The notes: a model not told the origin generated them from the sequence alone. DNA of 64,000 nucleotides from Chryseobacterium gwangjuense (GCF_021311115.1 NZ_JAJTNP010000001.1:434001-498000); one strand, 5' to 3'; positions 33,758 through 42,622 are shown, counted from the first letter of the stretch. Translations and numbers: made by a program.

Positions 33758-33817
33758 AAGGTTTAGGTTTAGGCTAAGATTTAGAAATTTAAACCTCAAA
33801 CTCAGCCTTGAGCCTCA
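33758..33817. repeat. Imperfect palindrome in the etfB-etfA spacer
   Basis: GGTTTAGGTTTAGGCTAAGA and the reverse complement of CTCAAACTCAGCCTTGAGCC resemble each other over about 25 bases with several mismatches. They could form a long weak hairpin in the spacer mRNA. It has no T-run, so it is unlikely to end transcription. Confidence 0.45.
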
Positions 33818-33820
33818 ATA

Positions 33821-34567
33821 TTAGATAACTTTCGCTTCTTCGTGAAGTAATCTTACCAATTCATCCAAATTATCCGGAGAAACCAATTTTACAGCAGCTC
33901 TTGGAGGAACACTGTCATAAGAAACTCCCTGAACTTTCACCTCAGAAGAAGTCGGCTCAACCACCTGTAAAGGTTTTGTTCTTGCAGACATAATTCCTCT
34001 CATGTTTGGAATAATCAAATCTTTTTCATCCACTAATCCTTTCTGACCAGCAATTACTGCAGGTAATTTTACAGAAATAGTTTCTTTTCCTCCTTCAATT
34101 TCTCTTACCGCAGTAGCTTCACTTCCGTTTACATCAAGACCTACAGATGCATTTACGAAAGGCTGATTCAACAACTGAGCTACCATTCCTGGAACAGAAC
34201 CTCCATTATAATCAATTGATTCTTTACCGCAAAGGATTAAGTCATAACCACCATTTTGAGCAACAGCAGCGATTTCTTTTGCTGTAGAATAGCTGTCTTT
34301 AGGGTCTAAATTTACTCTTACTGCATCGTTTGCTCCGATTGCCAAAGCTTTTCTTACAACAGGTTCTGTAGCAGCATCACCTACGTTGATTACCGTTACA
34401 GTAGCTCCCTGAGATTCCTGAAGTTTAACTGCTTTTGTTAACGCAAACTCATCTAACGGGTTGATTACCCACTGAATTCCGTTTTTGTCGAAAGCAGATT
34501 TGTCTGCTGTGAAGTTAATTTTGGAAGTAGTATCCGGAACACTACTAATACAAACTAATATTTTCAT
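33821..34567 (-). CDS. etfB: Electron transfer flavoprotein, beta subunit
   Basis: The 248-residue protein matches EtfB: MKILVCISSVPDTTSKINF at the start, then NPLDEFALTKAVKLQE. DLILCGKESIDYNGGSVPGMVAQLLNQPFV holds the family signature and the AMP pocket. It ends near ELVRLLHEEAKVI. It pairs with EtfA, encoded next on the same strand, to form the soluble flavoprotein. The start is an ATG at 34567. The 150 bp upstream to the SDR gene is AT-rich with no TAnnTTTG seen. Confidence 0.95.
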   Translation of the reverse strand: MKILVCISSVPDTTSKINFTADKSAFDKNGIQWVINPLDEFALTKAVKLQESQGATVTVINVGDAATEPVVRKALAIGANDAVRVNLDPKDSYSTAKEIAAVAQNGGYDLILCGKESIDYNGGSVPGMVAQLLNQPFVNASVGLDVNGSEATAVREIEGGKETISVKLPAVIAGQKGLVDEKDLIIPNMRGIMSARTKPLQVVEPTSSEVKVQGVSYDSVPPRAAVKLVSPDNLDELVRLLHEEAKVI

Positions 34568-34717
34568 GTGTACTATTTTATTGTTTCTCTTTTTGTATAA
34601 AAAATTAAGGAATTTTATACCGAGATTTTGTTTGAATTAATTTTTGCTAATATAATTAAAATATATATTATGCATGCATAATACTTATTATTTTACTATT
34701 CAGCGCATTAGATGTTT

Positions 34718-35425
34718 TTAATTGGCTGGCTTTGTTGCCCTAAACTCAATCTTACTGGGTAAAACTCTCGGATTCATTTTTAAAATATCTAAAACCAGGT
34801 TTCCCATATCTTCCGGCTGAATCTTCCAGGCATCTTTTTCCGACGGGATATTTCCGTTAAAATGAGTGGCTACAGAACCCGGCATAATGACAGTTGATTT
34901 AATATTATATTTTCTCAAATCAATCATCGCTGCTTGGGTAAAGCCCACTACTCCAAATTTTGAAGCATTGTAACCCGTTCCGTTTTCAAAGAAATTTGTT
35001 CCGGCAAGGCTTGAAACCGTGATATAATATCCTTCCGTCTTTTTTAATTCTTCCACTGAAGCTTTTAAAGTGTAAAAAACACCCGTTAAGTTGGTTTCAA
35101 TCATATCATTCCATTCTTCTGCAGAAAGCTCATCTACGGGCTTAAAAATTCCTAAACCAGCATTAGCAATCACAAAATCCAATCTTCCGAACTTTTCTCT
35201 GATAGAATTTATGGCTTCATTTTCGTTTTCAAGACTCCTAACATCAGAAACAATTCCTAAAACATTCTGAGAAACTTGTTTTAAATCTTGTTCAGCTTTT
35301 TCAACATCCTCTCTTTTTCTCCCCGAAAATGCCACCGAAACACCATTTTCCAGTAAAATCTTTGCAATTCCAAAACCTATTCCTTTTGTTCCCCCTGTTA
35401 TATAAGCGACTTTGTTTTCCAACAT
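34718..35425 (-). CDS. Short-chain dehydrogenase/reductase
   Basis: This 235-residue Rossmann-fold oxidoreductase has the cofactor motif TGGTKGIGFG at 10-19. GRK after beta-2 suggests NADPH. NAGLG, then the catalytic Ser in TVSSLAG and YNASK near residue 150, complete the catalytic set. The 3-oxoacyl-ACP reductase or sepiapterin reductase-like group fits, but the substrate cannot be told. It stands alone between the T9SS cargo genes and etfB. Confidence 0.88.
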   Translation of the reverse strand: MLENKVAYITGGTKGIGFGIAKILLENGVSVAFSGRKREDVEKAEQDLKQVSQNVLGIVSDVRSLENENEAINSIREKFGRLDFVIANAGLGIFKPVDELSAEEWNDMIETNLTGVFYTLKASVEELKKTEGYYITVSSLAGTNFFENGTGYNASKFGVVGFTQAAMIDLRKYNIKSTVIMPGSVATHFNGNIPSEKDAWKIQPEDMGNLVLDILKMNPRVLPSKIEFRATKPAN

Positions 35426-35454
35426 ACCCGTATTATTTTAAGTTCTTAAAAATA

Positions 35455-35483
35455 ACAAAAACGCTCCAAACGGAGCGTTTTAA
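35455..35483 (-). terminator. Terminator of the first T9SS cargo gene
   Basis: AAAACGCTCC and GGAGCGTTTT pair perfectly with a 4-base loop. A T-run follows on the minus strand. Confidence 0.88.
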
Positions 35484-35504
35484 TATAACTAAAGATTTAT
35501 TATC

Positions 35505-36428
35505 TTATTTTTTGACAATTTTTTCAGTTGAAACCCCATTATCTGTTTCTATATTGAGGATATATGTTCCAGCCGGAAGACTTCTAACATTAACTCTATT
35601 GCCCTCAAATTTTACATCTAATTTTCTTCCTGTAAGATCAATCACAGAAACTGCATTAATTTTAGAATCTGTTTTAATATTAACAAAATCACTTGTAGGA
35701 TTAGGGAATATAGATAAAGAAGTTTTTTTACTTGCAACATCACTTACCGCTAAAGTAGATCTATCAACAGAGAAAGTATCTATACCAATCAAATCTGAAT
35801 TACTTCCACTAGGTCCACCATCTGTTACATAGTATCTAAAACCAAATTTAACAGGGATGGGTGTTCCACCAATACCTGAGATAGTAAAGCTATATTTAGT
35901 CCAAGTTTTGGGATAAACAAAGCCTGCTACTAAAGTAGGATTCACAGTAACACCAACATTGGTAAAAGATCCAACATCAGCAGCTCCCGATGAAGGATTA
36001 ACTGTAGTTCCCGCTACACTATATCGCAGTTCTAGACGATCAGGATAATCTGTAGTTCCATCTGTTCCTTTTCTGGTATAGAAACTGACTACATCTCCAT
36101 CCTTAACACTTACAGCAGGTGTTATCAACCAATTACTAATTGTACCTGCACCTGTAGTACTGTTAAAGTTCACCAAAGCAAATGAATTATTTCCTCCTGC
36201 TTGTCCAACAGGAACTGTAGTTGTGTTTCCACTTCCAAAAATAGCACTTGACAGAGGGGTTGTATAAGTTGCTTTGCTCCATATTGATGCTCCAGCAGGG
36301 CTACTCTGATTAGTCAGTACCCAATCTACAGCAAAAGCAGTATCAAATCCATAATTATACACATTTGTTGTTTGTGCGTTAGTAAAAGCTAAGCTTAAAA
36401 ACGAACCAATTAATAAAATCTTTCTCAT
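35505..36428 (-). CDS. Secreted protein with choice-of-anchor-like domain and T9SS type A sorting domain
   Basis: The 307-residue protein has a signal peptide (MRKILLIGSFLSLAFTNAQ). Residues 25-225 form a beta-sandwich like the choice-of-anchor/MAM-like domains: NSFALVNFNS, ISNWLITPAVSVKDGDVVSF and LELRYSV. The last 75 residues are a type A sorting domain (SIFPNPTSDFVNIKT ... SLPAGTYILNIE ... KIVKK). It should be exported by the type IX system and anchored to the surface. Its sorting domain is closely related to that of the neighbouring gene. Binding target unknown. Confidence 0.85.
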   Translation of the reverse strand: MRKILLIGSFLSLAFTNAQTTNVYNYGFDTAFAVDWVLTNQSSPAGASIWSKATYTTPLSSAIFGSGNTTTVPVGQAGGNNSFALVNFNSTTGAGTISNWLITPAVSVKDGDVVSFYTRKGTDGTTDYPDRLELRYSVAGTTVNPSSGAADVGSFTNVGVTVNPTLVAGFVYPKTWTKYSFTISGIGGTPIPVKFGFRYYVTDGGPSGSNSDLIGIDTFSVDRSTLAVSDVASKKTSLSIFPNPTSDFVNIKTDSKINAVSVIDLTGRKLDVKFEGNRVNVRSLPAGTYILNIETDNGVSTEKIVKK

Positions 36429-36512
36429 AGTATTATTTTTTAATTAAAAATAATAATAAATATTTAAAAATCAAACATTTAAATAAAAAAGAGTGATTTT
36501 TTTTTCAAAAAC

Positions 36513-36542
36513 AAAAAACCGCCCCAATGGAAGCGGTTTTAA
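36513..36542 (-). terminator. Terminator of the second T9SS cargo gene
   Basis: AAAACCGC pairs with GCGGTTTT across a 10-base loop on the minus strand and is followed by TTG and T-rich sequence. Confidence 0.82.
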
Positions 36543-36562
36543 TATGGTAAGATTTATAATTT

Positions 36563-37624
36563 TTACTTCTTGATAAATTTCTCAGTAAAAATTCCATCTT
36601 TTGTTTCAATATTCATTAAATAAGTTCCAGCAGGTAATTTTTTTACATCTACTTTATCACCATCTAATTTTACATTTAATTTTCTTCCTGTAAGGTCTAC
36701 AACAGAAATAGTATTGATTTTAGAATCTGTTTTGATATTTACTACATCTGATGCTGGGTTAGGATAAAGAGTAATACTATTTTTAACGCCAGCAATTGTA
36801 TCTACCTCATTTGTTGATAATGTTGCAGAAGTTCCAAACTGTGCTGTAATATTATCAAATGAAACCTGATTACTAACAGTATTACCTGTTGATGTGATAT
36901 TATAGAAATAATAATCTTGTGCTACCATCCCAGGTATTAAAGAGTAACTTGTACTTGTAGTAGAGGTAGAGCCGCTTCCTGTAGGATAACGCCAAGTGGA
37001 AACCCCTGTAGTTTTATTATATTCATATATTAAAGTATACCAAGTATTAGCAGTTAAAGTTAATCCTGGTGCAGCGATTAAGTTAAATGAATAAGTTGTT
37101 GGCCCTAATGGTGTTGTAGTTGTGGGAGGATTAGGAGGTACAAGGTTATTAGCTGTTGCAAGTCCCGTAAGTACTTTAGTTGCATAATTATAAGCAAAAC
37201 CTCCAAGAGTTCTACTTACAGTGCCATCCATACCCCAAACTCTCATCTGAACTGTACCGGCACCCGTCGATAGCCCTGTATAAAAATCAAATTTAACCTG
37301 CAAAATATTGTTTGCTGTTGTTGCTGTTGCTGTTGTTAATTTAGCTGCAATTCTTGTATTCAGTGTTGAATTTGCTGTGGCATCATAACTGCTATAACTA
37401 GCAACTGTTAATGATTTACCATGTGTAGCATCAACAGTACCTATCTGATAATCAGAATTTGCCCCATAAAGAGTGTACCAACTATTTTGCCCAGCAGTAG
37501 CTCCAGTTACATCTGTACCAACATTTCCATTAGTTAATGTTTCAAAATTTTCAGTAAAAACTACCTGACCAAACATCATTACTGTCGAAGAAGTTAATAA
37601 CAAAGAAGATAAAAATCTTTTCAT
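36563..37624 (-). CDS. Secreted protein with T9SS type A sorting domain
   Basis: The 353-residue protein has a signal peptide of about 19 residues (MKRFLSSLLLTSSTVMMFG). The middle is Thr/Ser/Asn-rich and beta-rich, with no enzymatic motif, probably a jelly-roll binding domain (LQVKFDFYTGLSTGAGTVQMRV, then ITLYPNPASDVVNIKT). The C-terminal 75 residues are a type A sorting signal ending FTEKFIKK. It is a tandem neighbour of another cargo with about 60% identical sorting sequence, while the passenger regions differ. Exported by the type IX machinery. Confidence 0.82.
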   Translation of the reverse strand: MKRFLSSLLLTSSTVMMFGQVVFTENFETLTNGNVGTDVTGATAGQNSWYTLYGANSDYQIGTVDATHGKSLTVASYSSYDATANSTLNTRIAAKLTTATATTANNILQVKFDFYTGLSTGAGTVQMRVWGMDGTVSRTLGGFAYNYATKVLTGLATANNLVPPNPPTTTTPLGPTTYSFNLIAAPGLTLTANTWYTLIYEYNKTTGVSTWRYPTGSGSTSTTSTSYSLIPGMVAQDYYFYNITSTGNTVSNQVSFDNITAQFGTSATLSTNEVDTIAGVKNSITLYPNPASDVVNIKTDSKINTISVVDLTGRKLNVKLDGDKVDVKKLPAGTYLMNIETKDGIFTEKFIKK

Positions 37625-37682
37625 AGTTTAATTTTTTATAAAAGTAAAAATATATATTTAAAAACCAAAGTCTTATGAAGAA

Positions 37683-37710
37683 AATCCTCAAGAAAATTTT
37701 CTTGAGGATC
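37683..37710 (-). terminator. Terminator of the M20 dipeptidase gene
   Basis: ATCCTCAAGAAAA and TTTTCTTGAGGAT form a perfect 13-bp palindrome with no spare loop. T-rich sequence lies on both sides, so it may work in both directions. Confidence 0.85.
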
Positions 37711-37735
37711 AAATATTTTTTTTAAAATTCAAAAA

Positions 37736-39115
37736 TTATTTCGAATAATTCTCAAAAAACAAAGGAATACTTTCAATTCCTTTATAGAAATTGAATAGAC
37801 CATAATGTTCATTTGGAGAGTGAATCGCATCAGAATCTAACCCGAATCCCATTAATACAGATTTAGCACCTAAAACCTGCTCAAACATTGCGGTAATAGG
37901 AATACTTCCTCCTCCTCTGTACGGAAGAACTTCTTTCCCGAATGAAGATTCCATTGCCTGTTTTGCAGCTAAGAATTCTTTTGTATCCGTTGGCAAAACG
38001 TAAGGCATACCTCCGTGATGTGGAGTAACTTTTACTTTCACATTATCCGGAGCGATTTTCTCAAAGTATTTTGTAAATTTTTCTGTAATTTCTTCCGGAG
38101 TCTGATAAGGAACCAAACGCATTGAAATTTTAGCAGAAGCTTTAGAAGGAATAACTGTTTTAGCACCTTCTCCTGTGTAACCGCCCCAAATTCCGTTGCA
38201 ATCTAAAGTCGGACGAATAGATGTTCTTTCCAATGTAGTATACCCTTTCTCACCTTCTACTCCATTTAATCCGATAGACTTCTTAAATTCTTCAGGATTA
38301 TCTTTCAATTTATTCATATCCGCTCTATCAGCATCAGAAACAGTCTCTACATTATCATAGAACCCGTCGATTGTAATATGACCATCTTCATCAATCAATT
38401 TAGCAATCATTCTTGAAAGCACGTGAATCGGGTTTGGAACCGCTCCTCCATAAAGTCCTGAATGCAGATCTCTGTTTGGGCCTTCGATTTCTACCTCTAC
38501 GTAACTCAACCCTCTCAAACCTGTTGTAACAGTTGGCTGCTCGTTGCTATAAATATGGGTATCAGAAATTAAAATACAATCACAAGATAATTTTTCTTTA
38601 TTTTCATTAACGAAATCTCCTAAACTCACTGATCCAACTTCTTCCTCACCTTCTAAAATAAATTTAACATTACAAGGAAGAGCATTGGTTTTCATCATCG
38701 CTTCAAAAGCTTTCAAATGCATGAAAAACTGTCCTTTATCATCTGCAGAACCTCTTGCAAAAATCGCTCCTTCCGGGTGAAGCTCAGTTTTCTCAATATA
38801 AGGCTCAAAAGGTGGTTTTGTCCACAATTCTAATGGATCTGCCGGCTGAACATCATAATGCCCATAAACCAAAACCGTTGGTAAGTTTTTATCTAAGAAC
38901 TTTTCACCAAAAACGATAGGATATCCCTTTGTCTGGCAAATTTCTACATTATCTGCTCCCGCATTTTTAAGGTGTGTTGCCACTACCTCTGCACATTTTA
39001 AAACGTCATCTTTATACGCCGGGTCCGCAGAAATAGAAGGAATTCTCAATAACTCAAATAATTCATCCACGAAACGTTGCTTGTTTTCGTTGATGTAATT
39101 TAATGTCTCTTGCAT
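37736..39115 (-). CDS. M20-family dipeptidase
   Basis: The 459-residue metallopeptidase has the M20 blocks. LVYGHYDVQPAD holds the first zinc His and catalytic Asp near residue 90, and GSADDKGQ the bridging Asp. EGEEEVGS holds the catalytic Glu pair near 154, SDTHIYSNEQPT follows, and NRDLHSGLYGGAVPNP starts the lid domain. This pattern is that of cytosolic dipeptidases (CNDP/DUG1-like), which hydrolyse Xaa-Xaa dipeptides. No signal peptide is seen. A second terminator-like hairpin (39148-39164) lies in its leader. Confidence 0.92.
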   Translation of the reverse strand: MQETLNYINENKQRFVDELFELLRIPSISADPAYKDDVLKCAEVVATHLKNAGADNVEICQTKGYPIVFGEKFLDKNLPTVLVYGHYDVQPADPLELWTKPPFEPYIEKTELHPEGAIFARGSADDKGQFFMHLKAFEAMMKTNALPCNVKFILEGEEEVGSVSLGDFVNENKEKLSCDCILISDTHIYSNEQPTVTTGLRGLSYVEVEIEGPNRDLHSGLYGGAVPNPIHVLSRMIAKLIDEDGHITIDGFYDNVETVSDADRADMNKLKDNPEEFKKSIGLNGVEGEKGYTTLERTSIRPTLDCNGIWGGYTGEGAKTVIPSKASAKISMRLVPYQTPEEITEKFTKYFEKIAPDNVKVKVTPHHGGMPYVLPTDTKEFLAAKQAMESSFGKEVLPYRGGGSIPITAMFEQVLGAKSVLMGFGLDSDAIHSPNEHYGLFNFYKGIESIPLFFENYSK

Positions 39116-39147
39116 TGTAAAAATATATTTCGTTAAAAGTAAAAAAA

Positions 39148-39164
39148 TTGCCCCGCAGGAGCAA
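39148..39164 (-). terminator. Terminator-like hairpin in the M20 gene leader
   Basis: TTGCTCC and GGGGCAA pair on the minus strand over a 3-base loop, followed by TTTTTTTAC. It lies 33 bp upstream of the dipeptidase ATG, behind another terminator at 39240. It may simply be a second, back-up terminator. Confidence 0.5.
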
Positions 39165-39235
39165 ACAAAAACATATAATTTTCCTCAGGTTTATTATCAA
39201 CTGATAATTACAATACTTATCCGTTTTTAATCTAC

Positions 39236-39266
39236 AAAAAATGTCCCGCAAACTGCAGGACATTCT
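39236..39266 (-). terminator. Terminator of the small Ala/Glu/His-rich lipoprotein gene
   Basis: AATGTCCTGCA and TGCGGGACATT pair over 11 bp (with a G-U pair) on the minus strand, followed by TTTTTG. It is about 20 bp past the stop. Confidence 0.85.
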
Positions 39267-39283
39267 TTATATTGTACTTATAA

Positions 39284-39562
39284 TTAGTGTTCAGCTTTTG
39301 GAGCTTTTTCAGCTTCAGCAGGCTTTGCAGCAGCTGTGCTATCCATTTTTGGAGCTTCAGCTTCGTGCTTTTCTGCAGTTGTCTCTTCTGTATGCGCAGC
39401 AGCAGCTTCATGACCGTGACCATGACCTCCACCTTGAGGATCATCAGAATATCTTTCAACACCTTCTTCAAGTTTTAAAGTATTCTTATTTCCTCCAGCC
39501 TGAATTTTTTTACAGCTTACAGCAACAGTTGCAAGAGCTAAACATATAACTAATTTTTTCAT
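39284..39562 (-). CDS. Small low-complexity lipoprotein
   Basis: The 92-residue protein has a lipoprotein signal with the lipobox VAVSC (cysteine near residue 17). The mature part is Ala/Glu/Lys/His-rich: GGGHGHGHEAAAAHTEE, then repeats of PAEAEKAPKAE. It is likely extended and may bind metal through the HGHGH cluster. Overlapping frames on the other strand are composition artefacts. No family is recognised. It has its own terminator. Confidence 0.6.
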   Translation of the reverse strand: MKKLVICLALATVAVSCKKIQAGGNKNTLKLEEGVERYSDDPQGGGHGHGHEAAAAHTEETTAEKHEAEAPKMDSTAAAKPAEAEKAPKAEH

Positions 39563-39700
39563 ATGTAAAATTTATTTTTTTAAAGATCATATAAAATCGT
39601 ATTATTTCAGCCGTTTATAATTGTTTTAACAGCAAACGATTTCATACTTAAATTTTTAATTGCCCAAAATTAAGAAATCCTACATTTTTCGGCAACATTT

Positions 39701-40849
39701 TTATACTGATTTTAGTATTATTTTTCCTTTTTTGGATTGTGTAAAAATAAGATAACTTTCTCCACCATCTTTTACACCGTATTTCTTCTTAATTTCTTCG
39801 GGTTTTAAAGGATAATTTTTTGAAATAATATTAAACTGACTTTTCTTTTTAATCTGCTTAGCATCAATCATTTCCATTTCTAGTATTCTTCCCGGAAAAT
39901 CATTGAGCTTTTCACTTGAAGTATAAAGATGGGTATTCGGATACAACTTTTTCAGACCAAATTTTCCTGAAATTAAATTAAAAACTCCCGCTTTTAAAAT
40001 CGAATGATTCGGAATATAGATCCATTTTTCAGGTTCACCATATTCTGTATGAGCATTTTCTTCTTCACCGAATGTAAATGTAAAGGTTGATTCCCCGCTT
40101 TCAAGGTTCACACAATTACAGATTATTTCTCCTGAACTTTTGTTAGATAAAAAGACAACAATCTCTTTTACATCATTTTTTAAAGCAATAATATCAATTC
40201 TAACAATGTTCTGTAAAACGGAAACAAGATATTTCAAATCGATTAAAGGAGATAATTTTATCACTACTTCATCAGAAATTGACAATAATTTTTCCTGAAT
40301 TTCAAGAATATTTGGAGATAAATCCTCCAATAGAAAAACTTTATTTTTATTAAGGTCTCTTCGGGCAGGATCCAGATAAATTACATCAAAAGTTTCTTTG
40401 TTTTGATTGAGAAAATCTTCCAGTTTTTGATTGATAAACCGTGCTTTTCTTTCTAAAATCTTCCAGTTATTTTCAACAATTTCTAGAAGATCAGCATTCT
40501 GTTCAATTAACGTAATGTCATCAAAATTTTTAGATAAATAATAAGCATCAATCCCGAAACCACTCGTTAAATCAATAAACTTTTTACCTTTTAAAATTTC
40601 AGATTTGTAATGGGCTGTTTTCTCTGAGGACGATTGTTCTAAATTTAATTGCGGAGGAAAAATAACTCCCTCTTTCAATAAAAAAGGAAACTTTTTCTGT
40701 GCGACCTGCTTTCCTTTGATCTGCTGAACAATTTCCTGCATAGAAACTTCAGGAAACGGAGACTTTTTCAACAACAAAGAATGCAAATCTGTGTTTAGAT
40801 TTGCATTGATGTATTTTTGAACGTCTTGATTTAATATCTTGTTTATCAC
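39701..40849 (-). CDS. SAM-dependent methyltransferase with THUMP-like C-terminal domain
   Basis: The 382-residue protein has a Rossmann methyltransferase core. FIDLTSGFGIDAYYLSK is motif I, LIEQNADLLEIVENNW follows, and DVIYLDPARRD is the catalytic (N/D)PP(Y/F)-like motif. A C-terminal THUMP-like domain ends PLKPEEIKKKYGVKDGGESYLIF. This architecture is common in Bacteroidota and suggests RNA methylation, possibly tRNA; the modified base is unknown. The start codon appears to be GTG (40849), giving MINKILNQ. Confidence 0.8.
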   Translation of the reverse strand: MINKILNQDVQKYINANLNTDLHSLLLKKSPFPEVSMQEIVQQIKGKQVAQKKFPFLLKEGVIFPPQLNLEQSSSEKTAHYKSEILKGKKFIDLTSGFGIDAYYLSKNFDDITLIEQNADLLEIVENNWKILERKARFINQKLEDFLNQNKETFDVIYLDPARRDLNKNKVFLLEDLSPNILEIQEKLLSISDEVVIKLSPLIDLKYLVSVLQNIVRIDIIALKNDVKEIVVFLSNKSSGEIICNCVNLESGESTFTFTFGEEENAHTEYGEPEKWIYIPNHSILKAGVFNLISGKFGLKKLYPNTHLYTSSEKLNDFPGRILEMEMIDAKQIKKKSQFNIISKNYPLKPEEIKKKYGVKDGGESYLIFTQSKKGKIILKSV

Positions 40850-40928
40850 AGATTTTATACAACTTTTTTATGATCTAAAGTATTCCATCTTAAAAAACCG
40901 ATCCGTTTTTTATTTCATGAATAAAATA

Positions 40929-41378
40929 TTATAAATCAGATTCTTTTTTAAGTAAAATTGTATCAGGAGAAAGTGGGTCTATTTTTTCTGGATTTTTCCT
41001 TTCATTATCCGCATAAAAAAGGATTTCTTTATCTTTTGTAAATTCAATAAGTCCTGACATAAATTCATTTTCAACCACCCCTGTTCCGTCATTACAAACA
41101 AAAATCACCTTTATTTTAAACGGCTTTACAGAATCGTCTACAAAATATTTTATTTGTGCAAATTTACCTTTATAGGGACCTTCAGGAATCTCGAATTTTT
41201 TCCCGTCCATTATCATATCATCGAAACTGAAAGAAATAATTCCATCAGAAAAAAAAGTAATATACCCTTTTTTACCCTGATCTATTCCCATCCATTTTCC
41301 ATGAAGATCTTTTGCAGTCTGAGAAAAGCACATTCCGAAAAAGATCAAAAAAAGAAATAGTAAGTTTTTCTTCATCAT
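40929..41378 (-). CDS. Secreted lipocalin-like small protein, unknown
   Basis: The 149-residue protein has a signal peptide of about 20 residues (MMKKNLLFLFLIFFGMCFSQ). The mature part begins AKDLHGKWMGIDQGKKGYITFF, and HGKW is a frequent start of small beta-barrel lipocalin-like domains in Bacteroidota. Later strands are IKVIFVCNDGTG and LIEFTKDKEILFY. I cannot assign a family with certainty. It lies 9 bp downstream of mutA on the same strand, but no functional link is known. Confidence 0.55.
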   Translation of the reverse strand: MMKKNLLFLFLIFFGMCFSQTAKDLHGKWMGIDQGKKGYITFFSDGIISFSFDDMIMDGKKFEIPEGPYKGKFAQIKYFVDDSVKPFKIKVIFVCNDGTGVVENEFMSGLIEFTKDKEILFYADNERKNPEKIDPLSPDTILLKKESDL

Positions 41379-41387
41379 AACAAAGTA

Positions 41388-42539
41388 TTATTCAAACATT
41401 TCAGCCCAACGAACGGCTTTTATTTCATTTTGGTTATACAATTCCTCAATAGATTTTTTAACCTCTAATTTTGGATATAAATTGACTCCTATCAGTTTTA
41501 TTTTCCCTTCTTCAACCCATTTTTGCTCTTCTACTGCATGATCGTAGATTTTCTTCTGAACAATACCTTGTTTCAAAAGCTCAAGATAACCTCCCGCTTC
41601 TTCAATTTCAACAAACAAAGCCCATGCTTTTTCAGCAATTTGCTGGGTAATGCCTTCTACATAATAACTTCCATTAGAAGCATCCTCAAACACATTAATG
41701 ATACTTTCGTAAGCCAAAACAATCTGTTGCTTGAAAGAAATTTCTTCAGAATTTTCTGTACTTCTGTCAACCAAATAATTATTGGTAAAAACCGCATCAG
41801 CACCTCCAATCATTGCAGAAGCCAATTCCAGCGTAGAACGGATCAAATTATTTTCATTATCCAAAACTGCTTTATTTCTCAAAGAAGTTTCAGCAAAAAT
41901 GTATGGAATTTCATCCAAACCATATTCTTTGGAAAGTTGATTCAAAACTATTTTAAATGCTCTCAGTTTTGCCATTTCAAAGAAATAATTTCCTCCAATC
42001 GCAATTCTGAAAATCAGTTTATTTAGTATTTCAGCACCATATACTTCCGCCAATTCTTTCGTTTTAGCCAAAGCAATCCCCAATTGCTGATAGATTGCAG
42101 CACCTGCATTTTGGTGAAGAGAAATATCTACGCAAATGTTTCTTTTAAATTCTTTTGCCAACAATTCTTTTACCAGTTGATCATTAATTGTAGCTTCTTT
42201 TTCATCAAAAACATCAATTAAAGAGAAATACTGATCTTCCTCTTTCGGACTGATGTGTCCAGCCAAGTCCACATTGTTTACGAAAATTGTTTTCTCCTCT
42301 AAGTTTTCAACATTTTGATCCAGAATAAATGCAAATACATCATCCTCTAAACTTTCATGATATTTCGCCACCAAATGGGTACTTTCCTCTATTTTTGGCA
42401 GATTTACCAATGGTTTCTGCACCGAATCATAGAATGGCTTCACCTGAATTCCTTCCAAATTTTCTTTGGTAAGAATCGGATAAATATCTTCTGTTTTAAG
42501 CTGTTTCTTTACTAAATTTTCCCAGGCTGTATTTGACAT
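41388..42539 (-). CDS. mutA: Methylmalonyl-CoA mutase, small subunit
   Basis: The 383-residue protein shows the mutase barrel pattern without the B12-binding domain: RNICVDISLHQNAGAAIYQQ, FRIAIGGNYFFEMAKLRAFK, IGGADAVFTNNYLVD and DASNGSYYVEGITQQIAEKAW. In these two-subunit mutases the small subunit lacks bound cobalamin and stabilises the large one. The enzyme interconverts methylmalonyl-CoA and succinyl-CoA. The large subunit is not in this window. A dispersed repeat lies directly upstream, at the start of its leader. Confidence 0.88.
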   Translation of the reverse strand: MSNTAWENLVKKQLKTEDIYPILTKENLEGIQVKPFYDSVQKPLVNLPKIEESTHLVAKYHESLEDDVFAFILDQNVENLEEKTIFVNNVDLAGHISPKEEDQYFSLIDVFDEKEATINDQLVKELLAKEFKRNICVDISLHQNAGAAIYQQLGIALAKTKELAEVYGAEILNKLIFRIAIGGNYFFEMAKLRAFKIVLNQLSKEYGLDEIPYIFAETSLRNKAVLDNENNLIRSTLELASAMIGGADAVFTNNYLVDRSTENSEEISFKQQIVLAYESIINVFEDASNGSYYVEGITQQIAEKAWALFVEIEEAGGYLELLKQGIVQKKIYDHAVEEQKWVEEGKIKLIGVNLYPKLEVKKSIEELYNQNEIKAVRWAEMFE

Positions 42540-42554
42540 AGTTTTATTTTGAAT

Positions 42555-42622
42555 GTGAATTGTGAATAGTCAATTCGCTTTGCTCGTCAATTTTAAAATT
42601 CACTTGCGAAGCAAAATTCACC
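42555..42622. repeat. Palindromic dispersed repeat, copy B
   Basis: GTGAATTGTGAATAGTCAAT, followed by TCGCTTTGCTCGTCAATTTT and AATTCACTTGCGAAGCAAAA, matches the reverse complement of 32690-32786. The inner AT-rich part is about 10 bp shorter and there are a few substitutions. It sits in the 104-bp spacer between the FtsB-like stop and mutA. Confidence 0.7.

Noticed and set aside
39232..39549. Several frames opposite and overlapping the small lipoprotein gene
   Set aside because: Leu/Gln- or Lys-rich frames arising from the repetitive Ala/Glu/Lys codons; only the lipobox-bearing frame is credible.
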